Assembly (NCBI GenBank): GCA_001000675.1
Contig: LCHW01000001.1
Location: 470,686-534,685, forward strand
From: Candidatus Wolfebacteria bacterium GW2011_GWE2_44_13
GTDB lineage: Bacteria; Patescibacteria; Paceibacteria; UBA6257; UBA9933
DNA length: 64,000 bases
Direction of reading: 5' to 3'
The first letter of the stretch is position 1; each line of letters starts with the position of its first letter. The notes below the pieces were generated by a model. That model was not told the origin of the DNA. It did not search any database and saw nothing but the letters and a program-made list of their open reading frames with translations. A program made the translations under genes and the position numbers. This document shows, piece after piece, positions 51,370-59,952 of this stretch.

Positions 51370-52776
51370 TTAGTTGAGTACTTGCCCCTCTTTGCTGATC
51401 AGAAGAATTTTGCCTGCCGTGTAGGGCATGTACAAAATCCCATCCGCCGCGTGTAAGGCGCCAGGGTGCGTGTCCGGCATCCGCCACGGAAACACCGGTG
51501 GATTATCGGGGTTTATCCGAACGGTATTGTTCTCCCCGTCCCACCCGTAGAGATCGCCGTTATCGACAACCATAAGGCTAAAGGAAAGGTCTAGGAATCC
51601 CGGCTCGTTTACGTAACCCCACGCAAATGTGCCGTCCGCAGACGACGCATCGATGCGAAAAACTGCTCCCCGAAACACATCGGCCGTATATCCGATCACA
51701 CCGCTAAAATAGAGCGCGTCGGTCGTCGAGTCAATGACAAGCGCCTGGTAGTACATCGAATCGCTTTCCATGTTCGCATCGACAGCATTGACCTGGCTTT
51801 CCCACTGGAAAGCTCCGGAATGCTTCTCGACCTTGCGGACGTACATCCGCTGTTGGCAGCCCGACCCGTTGGTAACGGTCCCGCCAAAATACAGCGAGGT
51901 TGCGTCGACGGCAACCGAGTGAATACGTGGAGATTCCTCCCAGCCCTGCTCAAATATTACAGCTGCATCGGTAACGCGAATTCCGACCACGGCGGTTTTA
52001 TGCTCACCGAGCTGTCCATGGAAGGCGAACGCAATATAAATTGCACCACCAGCGTTATCGGCCGTGAAGCCGGTAAATTCACCTCCCAACATGATGATCT
52101 CCTCCGTCACCTCGCCTGTAGCGAGGTTAATCTTCTGAAGGAAGCCTTCACCGAAGCCGGCTATTGCGCTTTCGTCCCATGCGCGCACACTCACCACATA
52201 GGCGTACTCGCCGCTGGGAACAAAGATTCCATGCGGATAATTCACCCCTTGGCTTGTCGCTACGAGGACGTCGGTTTTGTCTGCGATAGCAACTTTGTCA
52301 CCGTTCGCATCAAACCGACACAGGAAAGTCTTGTTGTCGTTGGCATACGCCACATACAGCAAACCGTCCACGGCTTTAACCATTTCCTGTCCGCCCGCAG
52401 TTACCGCGGTCACCCACGGCTTCGCCTTCACAACGAAGGTCTTAGTTGCGCCATCGACGGAGATTTCTTTTTCGCCGACCGTTGCAATGTCTGCTGCAGT
52501 AACAGGGATAGTGATCGTGGACGAATCCACAACCACCGCGTCTGCCCGTACTGTGTCGTCAAACTTGACGACACAGGCGGGTTTGAAGTTCTTACCCTCG
52601 ATGGTCAGCGTAAACGCTGCACCACCGACGACAACCGACTCCGGGCTCAAGCTGACAATCTTCGCAACCTTGGGAACGGGCTTGGGGTCATCCCCGCCAC
52701 CGCTTCCACACCCGGCAACCAACAGCGACATTACCGCGACGATCAACATCGTCGCAAACCATTTGAGACTCTTCAT
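51370..52776 (-). CDS. IPT/TIG-domain lipoprotein with propeller-like repeats
   Basis: 468 residues from the ATG at 52776, chosen for the AAGGAG 7 nt upstream. A lipoprotein signal is present (MKSLKWFATMLIVAVMSLL ending VAGC), with the lipid Cys followed by GSGGGDD. An IPT/TIG domain covers about 40-120 (VVVGGAAFTLTIEGKNFKP), then a beta-propeller-like region with repeated YVAYAN, AYVVSVRAWDE, IYIAFAFHG, LYFGGTVTNG and LYFSGVIGY strands. No catalytic motif is seen. GC-rich codon use contrasts with both neighbours. It has its own promoter (TTGACA-17 nt-TATATA), a leader with a CGCTCG/CGAGCG hairpin, and a terminator. Confidence 0.82.
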   Translation of the reverse strand: MKSLKWFATMLIVAVMSLLVAGCGSGGGDDPKPVPKVAKIVSLSPESVVVGGAAFTLTIEGKNFKPACVVKFDDTVRADAVVVDSSTITIPVTAADIATVGEKEISVDGATKTFVVKAKPWVTAVTAGGQEMVKAVDGLLYVAYANDNKTFLCRFDANGDKVAIADKTDVLVATSQGVNYPHGIFVPSGEYAYVVSVRAWDESAIAGFGEGFLQKINLATGEVTEEIIMLGGEFTGFTADNAGGAIYIAFAFHGQLGEHKTAVVGIRVTDAAVIFEQGWEESPRIHSVAVDATSLYFGGTVTNGSGCQQRMYVRKVEKHSGAFQWESQVNAVDANMESDSMYYQALVIDSTTDALYFSGVIGYTADVFRGAVFRIDASSADGTFAWGYVNEPGFLDLSFSLMVVDNGDLYGWDGENNTVRINPDNPPVFPWRMPDTHPGALHAADGILYMPYTAGKILLISKEGQVLN

Positions 52777-52852
52777 GCCCGTACTCCTTTTCGCTCGCTC
52801 GTGCGAGCGGGTTCGTATTGCGTTAACGTACCAATCTTTCACCCTTTCGCCT

Positions 52853-52881
52853 TATATATAATTCACTTATCTATATGTCAA
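52853..52881 (-). promoter_or_regulatory. Promoter of the lipoprotein gene
   Basis: TTGACA (52876-52881), 17 nt, TATATA (52853-52858) on the minus strand. The leader is about 70 nt. Confidence 0.75.
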
Positions 52882-52927
52882 AATTACTGTCTATTTTATA
52901 CCATATATCCAAAAATAATGCAATAGC

Positions 52928-52957
52928 TAAAAAACGCCTTTTATAGGCGTTTTTTGT
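52928..52957 (-). terminator. Terminator of the ABC exporter gene
   Basis: The stem AAAAAACGCCT/AGGCGTTTTTT has a 5-nt loop and is U-rich on the minus strand. It lies just after the stop at 52962. Confidence 0.85.
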
Positions 52958-52961
52958 CATT

Positions 52962-54770
52962 TTACTTATATCCCTCCGCTTGAATAGTGAATGCATTATG
53001 GTATTTACCCTTTAGCGCCATTAGCTCCTCGTGGCTCCCACTTTCCGCGATTGATCCATTGTCCATTACGTATATCTTATCCGCGTTGCGTACTGTCGAA
53101 AATCTATGCGAAATTGTGATAACCGTTTTGTCTTTGAAAAATTCGTAAATCTGTCCAAATATTTCAGCCTCCGAAACTGCATCAATTGAGGCGGTCGGCT
53201 CGTCAAATATTACTACCGGCGAATTGCGATAGAAGAAGCGGGCAATTGCAATCTTTTGCCACTGGCCCGTGCTCGGGCGCGTACCCCCTTTAAACTTTTC
53301 ATCAAGTACCTGATCGTATCCGTTCGTATAATCGTCGATAAACGAACTTACATTCGCTCTGCTCGCCGCCAATTTCATCCTTGCTTCATTTGGCTCTATA
53401 TGTGAGTCACCTAAAAGAATATTTTCTTTAAGCGTAAGCGAGCCATATGTATTGTAGTCCTGAAACAATACTCCTAACTTTTTATACCAACTATCTATCT
53501 TTATATTATTTATGTTCTCGTCGTTTAGATAAATACCGCCCTCCTCCACTTTGTAAAATCTACTTAACAGTTTTACTAATGTGGTTTTCCCTGCACCGTT
53601 TTCTCCAACGATTGCAATTTTCTCTCCCGATTTTATTTCAAGATCTAGGCCATTTATCACATATCGATCTGAATTAGGGTATTTAAAGTTAACCCCCTTA
53701 AATACCATACTCGGCGCGACCCCGCCTTCTTCTATTGCAACATTTCCGTCAGCAACCATCGACTTCATATCAAATACTTCTTTAACTTCACTGATCCGCA
53801 TGCACTGCTCGTATAGCGCACTATAACGGCCCCCCACTTGGGAAAAATTATTTACAAATATATCCAACGATCGCATTTGGAATGTCACATCTCCGATTGA
53901 AATAAACCTACTGAAGAAATTTTTGAATATGCTAAAGTACCCAAAAATACTCGCCCCTACAGTCAACACTTTAAACGAAAATCCGAACAACTCCCTTCTC
54001 TTAATGATTGCAAACTCTTCTTTTGCATATCGATCCGCAAAAGTCTTGAATACATTACTTAAATACTTATATGCGGAAGTTATTGTTATTTCCTGAAGAT
54101 TCACTGTTTCTATTAATGCACCGGATACAGAATTTGCCCTCCTCCTATTTTCTGTCTCTCTACGGAATAGTTGCCAATGTTTCCGTACATAATATTTATT
54201 GGAATAAAAACCAGGTATCATCGCAACAAATACCACTAAGACCACCCATGGCATTATTTTTATGACCACAGCTGTTGCAACAATAAGCACTACTATACGC
54301 GCGATAAATTCAATCGCTCCACGAAAGTGGTCACTTAAATTACCCAACATTTCTTTCGCCCGCTGTATTTTATTCACGACCTCTGGATTTTCCAACGTTT
54401 GAATACCCAGCGCATGAATATGTTTATAAAGCACCATTGGTGATTTAAAACTTGACGCGCTCGTCAGTACTCTTCCGAAATATGCTCTCGTAGATTGCGC
54501 TGCGGATATAAACAAATTATAACTAAGCAACAAGCCCAACATCGGAAAAATCTCGTTTGGGCTTACGTGAGTGGTAGCAATCCTTATAACATCATCAAGT
54601 AATAAGGCAAAAATATATGCGTTGATTACCGGCGATACTTCTATAAGAATAGCAAGTACAATTTCAACTATAGCCGCCGTTGGCGCCAATTTTATGTTAT
54701 ACGCGACAAGCCATCTTAATGTGCCGAGAAACTGCCCAAACGATAATTTTTTATCTTTATCTTCTTCCAT
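52962..54770 (-). CDS. ABC exporter, fused permease-ATPase
   Basis: 602 residues: a six-TM exporter domain (about 30-310), then an ATPase with Walker A VGENGAGKTTLVKLLSRFY, Q-loop VLFQDYNTYG, Walker B VVIFDEPTASIDAVSE and switch His ITISHRFST. The signature reads PSTGQWQKIAIARFFYR where LSGGQ is usual. The GQWQK variant is typical of peptide/lantibiotic-type half-transporters. The substrate is unknown and no precursor peptide gene was found. No peptidase C39 domain is present. TATAAT ends 9 nt before the ATG. Confidence 0.92.
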   Translation of the reverse strand: MEEDKDKKLSFGQFLGTLRWLVAYNIKLAPTAAIVEIVLAILIEVSPVINAYIFALLLDDVIRIATTHVSPNEIFPMLGLLLSYNLFISAAQSTRAYFGRVLTSASSFKSPMVLYKHIHALGIQTLENPEVVNKIQRAKEMLGNLSDHFRGAIEFIARIVVLIVATAVVIKIMPWVVLVVFVAMIPGFYSNKYYVRKHWQLFRRETENRRRANSVSGALIETVNLQEITITSAYKYLSNVFKTFADRYAKEEFAIIKRRELFGFSFKVLTVGASIFGYFSIFKNFFSRFISIGDVTFQMRSLDIFVNNFSQVGGRYSALYEQCMRISEVKEVFDMKSMVADGNVAIEEGGVAPSMVFKGVNFKYPNSDRYVINGLDLEIKSGEKIAIVGENGAGKTTLVKLLSRFYKVEEGGIYLNDENINNIKIDSWYKKLGVLFQDYNTYGSLTLKENILLGDSHIEPNEARMKLAASRANVSSFIDDYTNGYDQVLDEKFKGGTRPSTGQWQKIAIARFFYRNSPVVIFDEPTASIDAVSEAEIFGQIYEFFKDKTVITISHRFSTVRNADKIYVMDNGSIAESGSHEELMALKGKYHNAFTIQAEGYK

Positions 54771-54796
54771 AATTTAGAAATTATACCACATCTAAT

Positions 54797-54869
54797 AGAT
54801 TCCCGCCGGAGTTTTACCCTGAGCTATGCGGTGAGCTTGGCGAACCGCTGTCGAATGGGCGGGAATGAC
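54797..54869. repeat. Short dispersed inverted-repeat element
   Basis: Bounded by AGATTCCCGCC and GGCGGGAATGAC, with internal CTGAGC and GCTTGGCGAACCGCTGTCG segments. It shares the GGGAATGAC end with the element at 33732-33895. It is non-coding. Confidence 0.6.
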
Positions 54870-54886
54870 AGGGTGAGGAGGTGTAT

Positions 54887-55495
54887 TCATCGATGAAACC
54901 CTAAATCCGCAGGATTATCGTCCCCTGATATATGTTGCACGCTGCCGCCGGCTGCCTCGAACTCATCGCGGAGTTTTTTTACCGCAAACGCGAGCGTGCG
55001 CGTTTCAGGTGCGATACCCTCAACTTTAATCCTTCCTTTTGACCAATATTCGATAATAATTTTACTATCTCCGAACACTCGTAGCTCCCCCTCTTGTAAT
55101 GCCAGCTCAATTGCATACTTACATGCAAGCAGTTCGCCGTAGTTGTTTGTTTTTTCTTTGCTTAATAAATGCTTACCGTGTTCGTTGATAAACTCTTTTG
55201 CAATTACTTTTTGCAACAAGTCTTTTCCTGCTTCATCGGTTACGCTTATTTCCACGCCAAAGCCACGTCCTGTTCCTGCGTCAAAATAAATACCTTTCTC
55301 TATTTCTTTTTTCACTTTCACTTCATAGTGCGCGCCTAAGCGCAACCACTCCTCTGCCTCTTGTCGTGTTTTAAATCCTTTATACCGAGCATCGTGCTTG
55401 CCCGATACAATTTCCTTACATACATCCCAATCGTCCGTTATTCCGTGCGCACCAATCGATGCAACATTGTATGCGTAGTATTTTTTTGGTTTCAT
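54887..55495 (-). CDS. Ribonuclease HI-like protein with viroplasmin-like N-terminus
   Basis: 202 residues from the ATG at 55495 (MKPKKYYAYNVASIGAHGIT), 4 nt after the stop of the NERD gene. The N-terminal about 60 residues (YKGFKTRQEAEEWLRLGA) resemble the RNA/DNA hybrid-binding domain of RNase HI. The RNase H domain then carries the catalytic acids in IYFDAGTGRG, TNNYGELLACKYAIE, VFGDSKIIIEYW and GDDNPADLGF. All four acidic positions are present. It degrades RNA in RNA-DNA hybrids. It is co-transcribed with the NERD protein. Confidence 0.88.
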   Translation of the reverse strand: MKPKKYYAYNVASIGAHGITDDWDVCKEIVSGKHDARYKGFKTRQEAEEWLRLGAHYEVKVKKEIEKGIYFDAGTGRGFGVEISVTDEAGKDLLQKVIAKEFINEHGKHLLSKEKTNNYGELLACKYAIELALQEGELRVFGDSKIIIEYWSKGRIKVEGIAPETRTLAFAVKKLRDEFEAAGGSVQHISGDDNPADLGFHR

Positions 55496-55499
55496 AGTA

Positions 55500-56183
55500 T
55501 TAATTTTCTCGCACCGCGGTTCTAATTGCATCAGTAATTCGTTCAACTTCATCAGTCGTCAATTGTTGCACTTCTTGTCGTTCGATAAGTCGAACAAGTT
55601 GATCAACACCCACCACATACGCGTCTTCTGCTTTGTTTAATTCAATCCCTGTTTTCGCATGGGGGCTCGAAAATACCACGACAGGTTGTATATGGAGTGT
55701 TTTAGGAATGCGCCGTTTCAGCGCATCTTTTAATGCGTACGTTGCTCCCCATACCTGTCGAATGAAATTTTTATCGAATGGTTTTCCGTCGCGGAGCAGT
55801 CTTCCACCTTCAATCTTTATACGTCCTTTATGGCTCTTTACTTCGATTACCCATGTGCCTGTTGGTCCAACCACCACAAAGTCCATATCTCCTTTATTCC
55901 CAATCACGACGCTTCCAAGTACGCGAAACCGATGGTCTAACCCGCGTAAGACTGTTCGTACCACCATTTCTCCTCCTGCTCCTTGCATACGTACGCGAAT
56001 ATCGCGTACTACATTTAATAATAGCTTCAATAGAATACCTATAATAATCACGTGCACTGCCAATGCCGCGCCCGACCCGCCAAGAAGTACATATAACGGC
56101 TCTACGATACTCGCTCCGATAAGCACAACGATAAACGCAGCCTTACCAATATTTTTCCCAATTTGTTTTTCGTTATGCGCCAT
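55500..56183 (-). CDS. Membrane-associated NERD-domain protein
   Basis: 227 residues. Two hydrophobic helices are near the N-terminus (about 13-60). The nuclease-related domain (about 85-190) follows, with DMDFVVVGPTGTWVIEVKSH (D...ExK catalytic-type motif), the upstream Glu position less certain, NFIRQVWGATYALKDAL, and VVVFSSPHAKT. NERD domains resemble PD-(D/E)XK nucleases but their activity is largely uncharacterised. TATACT ends 7 nt before the ATG. It is divergent from the P-type ATPase gene, with 64 bp holding both promoters. Confidence 0.85.
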   Translation of the reverse strand: MAHNEKQIGKNIGKAAFIVVLIGASIVEPLYVLLGGSGAALAVHVIIIGILLKLLLNVVRDIRVRMQGAGGEMVVRTVLRGLDHRFRVLGSVVIGNKGDMDFVVVGPTGTWVIEVKSHKGRIKIEGGRLLRDGKPFDKNFIRQVWGATYALKDALKRRIPKTLHIQPVVVFSSPHAKTGIELNKAEDAYVVGVDQLVRLIERQEVQQLTTDEVERITDAIRTAVREN

Positions 56184-56247
56184 ATGTTTCAGTATATCGA
56201 GTATCGCTTATTTTTCCAACAATCAAAACAGGAGTATACTTATATAC

Positions 56248-58722
56248 ATGAAACGCACTGCTCCTTCTCCCGCACAATCAACTGGGCTTACTTCTTCCGA
56301 GGCGCGCAAGCGATTGGCGCAATACGGCGACAATACTATCTACAAGAAAAAGCGACTTCGGCCAATTGTTGTGTTCTTAGAGAAATTTAATAGCCCGCTT
56401 CTTATCATCCTTATTGTTGCAGCTATTATTGCATTCTTTCTTGGAGAGCGCGTTAATTCGATCATTATCCTCCTTATGGTCGTTCTTTCGGCTATTTTGG
56501 ATTTTGTAAATTCATACCGATCAGAAAAAGCTGTTTCTCGCCTTACCTCGCGCGTTGCAACCTCTGCCACCGTAGTGCGCGATGGCATACCACAGGAAAT
56601 TGATTTTTCTCTCCTCGTCCCGGGTGATGTTATTTTTCTTTCTGCAGGAGACGTTGTTCCTGCTGATGCAGAAGTCACCCAAGCCGAAGACTTCTTTGTG
56701 AATCAAGCCACGCTAACGGGAGAATCATTCCCCGTCGAAAAGCACCCCCTTTCCACAACTGACCACCCTATTATTTTTATGGGTACGAGCGTCGTTACGG
56801 GAACAGCAACCGCAACTGTTGTTATGACTGGTTCAATGACTGAATTTGGCAAGATTGCTAAACGACTTAGCCAAGAAGCGCCGGAATCTAGCTTTGATAC
56901 AGCCATTAAAAACTTTAGTTATTTCATAATGAAAGTAACTATCGTGCTCGTCCTGCTTGTTTTTCTGATTCATATATTTCTCGGGCATACTATGTTTACG
57001 ACGTTTCTCTTTGCCGTAGCAATTGCCGTAGGTATTACACCCGAGCTCCTCCCTGTTATTATTTCTGTTTCCTTGAGCCGTGGATCCATGATCATGGCTA
57101 AGAAGGACGTTATCGTAAAACATCTTCCCGCCATTCAAAATTTCGGCAGTATGAATGTTTTATGCACGGATAAAACAGGAACGCTTACTGAAGACAAGAT
57201 TGTTATGGTTAACTATCTTGATACCTTTGGCGAAGTTTACGAGCCAATTCTCTTCTATTCATATATCACCACGGCACTCCATTCTGGCATTCGCAGTCCG
57301 CTCGACACTGCTATCGCAGAGCATAAACAATTTGATATTTCTGCCTATACAAAAATTGACGAGATTCCCTTTGATTTTGAACGCAAGCGCGGCAGCCTCG
57401 TTATCGAACACGATAGCAAGGGTATTCTTGTCACTAAGGGTACTCCTGAAGACGTTCTCTCTATCTCTACTGCGTGCGAACGAAGTGGAGCGAATTGTGC
57501 ATTCTCTCCCGATCTTGTGCGCGCTGCGCATGAGCGTTATCAGCAGCTTAGTGCCGAAGGATATCGCGTCCTTGCGGTTGCTACGCGCGAAATTACACTG
57601 ACGGAAGAAGTGTACACAAAAGACGCTGAACACGATATGACGTTTCTTGGATTTATTATTTTTCTCGATCCTCCCAAAGCAACTGCCGCCGAAGCTGTTC
57701 GCGATTTGCATGAGCTTGGTGTAGAAATAAAAATCCTTACGGGTGACAGCGACATTCTTACCAAAAAGATTTGTCTTGATATTGGCCTTCCTGTGCGCGG
57801 TATCGTTACGGGAACAGACGTTGCACAAATGAATGATGCAGAGCTTATGCATCGCGCAACCACAACCACTATTTTTGCACGCATTAATCCTGAGCAAAAG
57901 GAACGCATTATTCTTGCGCTTAAACGCGGCGGGGCTGTTGTTGGCTATCTTGGCGACGGCATCAATGACGCACCCGCTCTTCGTGCTGCTGATGTAAGTA
58001 TTTCCGTGAACAACGCCGTTGACGTTGCAAAAGAAACGGCAAGTATTATTTTGCTTCGTAAAAGTTTGCGTGCATTGCGCGATGGTGTTATCGAGGGCCG
58101 TAAAACGTTCCACAACACAACGAAATATATTCTTATGGGGTTGAGCTCTAACTTTGGGAATATGCTCTCCATGACCGCGGTATCGTTGTTTATTCCGTTT
58201 CTTCCTATGCTTCCGGCACAAATTCTCTTGAATAACTTCCTCTATGATTCATCTCAAATTACGCTCCCTACCGATACGGTTGATGCTACAGATATTCGCA
58301 TGCCACCAAAGTGGGATATTCATTTCTTGAAGCGGTTCATGCTTGTCTTTGGACTTATTAGTACGTTCTTCGATTTTATCACGTTTGGCTTTCTCTTCTT
58401 CGTTTTTAAGCTTTCGGAAAGCCAATTTCAAACAGGGTGGTTTATTGAATCCCTTGCAACACAAGTGTTCGTAATTTATATCATCCGCACTAAAAAAATT
58501 CCGTTTCTCGAAAGCGCGCCAGGGCCACTCCTTTTTGCTACGACTTTCGCCGCCGTTCTTATTGGATGGATTATTCCATTCACCTCCCTTGGCGATTACT
58601 TCCTCTTTGAATCGCTTCCTCTGCAAGTAATTATCGGTATTGTTTCCATCGCGGTTGTATATCTCATTGCCGTTGAATTTGCTAAGCGCATATTCTATCG
58701 ACGTATGGCAGCTACATCATAA
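56248..58722 (+). CDS. mgtA: P-type ATPase, MgtA/MgtB-like (P3B)
   Basis: 824 residues from the ATG at 56248, with TATACT 7 nt upstream. An in-frame extension to 55633 overlaps the divergent NERD gene and has no homology. Motifs: NQATLTGESFPVEK (actuator), MNVLCTDKTGTLTEDKIVM (phosphorylated Asp), VTKGTPEDVLS, KILTGDS and YLGDGINDAPALRAADVSIS, with about ten TM helices. NNFLYDSSQITLPTD in the late TM region and AVGITPELLP in TM4 fit the Mg2+ import subfamily. Slightly shorter than E. coli MgtA. No Mg2+-sensing leader is possible because the start appears leaderless. Confidence 0.92.
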   Translation: MKRTAPSPAQSTGLTSSEARKRLAQYGDNTIYKKKRLRPIVVFLEKFNSPLLIILIVAAIIAFFLGERVNSIIILLMVVLSAILDFVNSYRSEKAVSRLTSRVATSATVVRDGIPQEIDFSLLVPGDVIFLSAGDVVPADAEVTQAEDFFVNQATLTGESFPVEKHPLSTTDHPIIFMGTSVVTGTATATVVMTGSMTEFGKIAKRLSQEAPESSFDTAIKNFSYFIMKVTIVLVLLVFLIHIFLGHTMFTTFLFAVAIAVGITPELLPVIISVSLSRGSMIMAKKDVIVKHLPAIQNFGSMNVLCTDKTGTLTEDKIVMVNYLDTFGEVYEPILFYSYITTALHSGIRSPLDTAIAEHKQFDISAYTKIDEIPFDFERKRGSLVIEHDSKGILVTKGTPEDVLSISTACERSGANCAFSPDLVRAAHERYQQLSAEGYRVLAVATREITLTEEVYTKDAEHDMTFLGFIIFLDPPKATAAEAVRDLHELGVEIKILTGDSDILTKKICLDIGLPVRGIVTGTDVAQMNDAELMHRATTTTIFARINPEQKERIILALKRGGAVVGYLGDGINDAPALRAADVSISVNNAVDVAKETASIILLRKSLRALRDGVIEGRKTFHNTTKYILMGLSSNFGNMLSMTAVSLFIPFLPMLPAQILLNNFLYDSSQITLPTDTVDATDIRMPPKWDIHFLKRFMLVFGLISTFFDFITFGFLFFVFKLSESQFQTGWFIESLATQVFVIYIIRTKKIPFLESAPGPLLFATTFAAVLIGWIIPFTSLGDYFLFESLPLQVIIGIVSIAVVYLIAVEFAKRIFYRRMAATS

Positions 58723-58727
58723 TGACA

Positions 58728-58766
58728 TTAATAAAAACGTACGCCCTAGGGCGTACGATTTTATTA
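58728..58766. terminator. Bidirectional terminator after the MgtA-like gene
   Basis: The palindromic stem CGTACGCC/GGCGTACG with a CTAG loop, flanked by AATAAAA and TTTTATT, lies between convergent genes. Confidence 0.9.
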
Positions 58767-58773
58767 TTGTGTA

Positions 58774-58983
58774 TTAATTCCACTCCCCTGCCTCCATGCG
58801 CATTTTGATTTCTTCGTTGAGCATTGCAATATGCTTTTTATCATCCTCGAGTATCTGCTTTAGTGCATCCACACTATGACACTGCACTTTTTCTGCGTCT
58901 TCGATATAGTGCTTTTCAAGACGCCACACGGTATCTAACTTTGTATGCAATAACTTTAATAAATCGTAGTTGATGTTTTTCAT
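58774..58983 (-). CDS. Small helical protein downstream of hemerythrin
   Basis: 69 residues, almost entirely helical and charged (LLKLLHTKLDTVWRLEKHYI; DALKQILEDDKKHIAMLNEE). His and Glu are spaced at helical intervals (EKHYIEDAE, DDKKHIAMLNEE), which recalls a half ferritin/hemerythrin-like bundle, but no family is claimed. It lies 27 nt after the hemerythrin gene with no terminator between, so it is co-transcribed and may be functionally linked. Confidence 0.7.
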   Translation of the reverse strand: MKNINYDLLKLLHTKLDTVWRLEKHYIEDAEKVQCHSVDALKQILEDDKKHIAMLNEEIKMRMEAGEWN

Positions 58984-59010
58984 AATTGTTATATTGATTA
59001 GTATGTTTAT

Positions 59011-59418
59011 TTAGCACAACCCATGCTCATGGAAACAATCTACGTATTTTTTATCGGTTTCCATAATATGCCCAATAATCCAGCCTTCTAGAAATTCGAC
59101 CATTTCGCTTGCCATTTCCACATCTCCCTCGTGATAGCGGCTTTCAAAGTCTGCAACCGTTGCCGCAAGATCACGATGTCGCTCCTTATGATCCTCGGTA
59201 TATTCGTAGTTGAATTCTTCAAAATACTTTTCCTCGGTGGCAAAGTGGTTTGCGGTATGTGCTACTAGCTTTGCGATAACACCCCCAATTTTATGCCCTG
59301 TATCTAGTGAGCTAATTGCTTCAAACATTTCGTCTAGCAGGCCAAAAAAATGCTTGTGCTGCTCGTCGATTAATTCCACACCAACGCTATATTCATCTGT
59401 CCATTTAATATGTGCCAT
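59011..59418 (-). CDS. Bacteriohemerythrin
   Basis: 135-residue four-helix O2-binding di-iron protein. Ligand motifs in order: WTDEYSVGVELIDEQHKHFFGLLDEMF (His then Glu nearby), the HTANHFATEEKYFEE segment (HxxxE type), EDHKERHRDLAA (HxxxH) and GHIMETDKKYVD (HxxxxD). All expected iron ligands are present. Roles of the family include oxygen sensing, storage or detoxification. A GGTATACT lies about 19 nt before the ATG. Downstream is the small helical protein. Confidence 0.93.
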   Translation of the reverse strand: MAHIKWTDEYSVGVELIDEQHKHFFGLLDEMFEAISSLDTGHKIGGVIAKLVAHTANHFATEEKYFEEFNYEYTEDHKERHRDLAATVADFESRYHEGDVEMASEMVEFLEGWIIGHIMETDKKYVDCFHEHGLC

Positions 59419-59512
59419 ACCAGTAATTTTATTTAGTATACCATAGGTGCCCTATCCATTGCATCTCTATTATGAATACGCTACCATATACAGCATCACT
59501 CTCATTATTATC

Positions 59513-59923
59513 ATGAAACGCACACAAACAAAGCAGCCGTTTACTGTTCGTCGCGCAGCAGCTGGAGCAGGACTTGGCTTGTTCGCAACCGCTCCCATCA
59601 AAAAAGGGGCTTTCATCATAGAATATACCGGCGAGAAAATAACCAACGCAGAGGCTGATCGCCGCGGTGGTCGCTATCTGTTTAACATCAATTCTAAGTG
59701 GACCCTTGACGGTAAAGAACACCACAATACTGCTCGCTATATCAACCACTCGTGCCAGCCAAATTGTGAATCACGCATTGTCGGCGGTAAGGTAAAAATT
59801 TACGCCACTGAAGAAATAATCCCAGGCGAAGAACTTGCCTATGATTATGGCGAAGAATATTTTGAAGAGTTTCTTAAGCCACACGGATGCCGCTGCGTAA
59901 AGTGTCATCACCCTAAAAAATAA
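59513..59923 (+). CDS. SET-domain protein lysine methyltransferase-like
   Basis: 136 residues from the ATG at 59513. A longer frame from 59447 has no SET homology. Motifs: AAGAGLGLFATAPIKKGAFI (SAM site), IIEYTGEKITNAEADRRGG, ARYINHSCQPNCESR (catalytic pseudoknot), and PGEELAYDYGEEYF. It closes with a post-SET-like Cys set (CRCVKCH), which with the Cys of NHSCxPNC would bind zinc. The architecture resembles eukaryotic histone methyltransferases. The target here is unknown because no histone gene is visible. Confidence 0.9.
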   Translation: MKRTQTKQPFTVRRAAAGAGLGLFATAPIKKGAFIIEYTGEKITNAEADRRGGRYLFNINSKWTLDGKEHHNTARYINHSCQPNCESRIVGGKVKIYATEEIIPGEELAYDYGEEYFEEFLKPHGCRCVKCHHPKK

Positions 59924-59952
59924 AAGACCTATTGGTCTTTTATTTTTTTACC
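59915..59952. terminator. Bidirectional terminator between SET and exonuclease III genes
   Basis: The palindrome AAAAGACCT/AGGTCTTTT, with A-run and T-run flanks, lies between convergent genes. Confidence 0.85.

Noticed and set aside
51820..52926. 368-codon plus-strand frame
   Set aside because: Antisense to the lipoprotein gene, with Cys/His-rich low-plausibility composition and no start signal.
52962..54770. Lantibiotic or peptide-export operon
   Set aside because: The exporter's GQWQK signature fits, but no precursor peptide, C39 peptidase or modification enzyme lies nearby.
55633..56247. N-terminal extension of the MgtA-like ORF
   Set aside because: Antisense to the NERD gene, without homology. 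The true start at 56248 has a -10 at the expected distance.
57259..58221. 320-codon minus-strand frame
   Set aside because: Antisense to the P-type ATPase, with composition unlike a protein.
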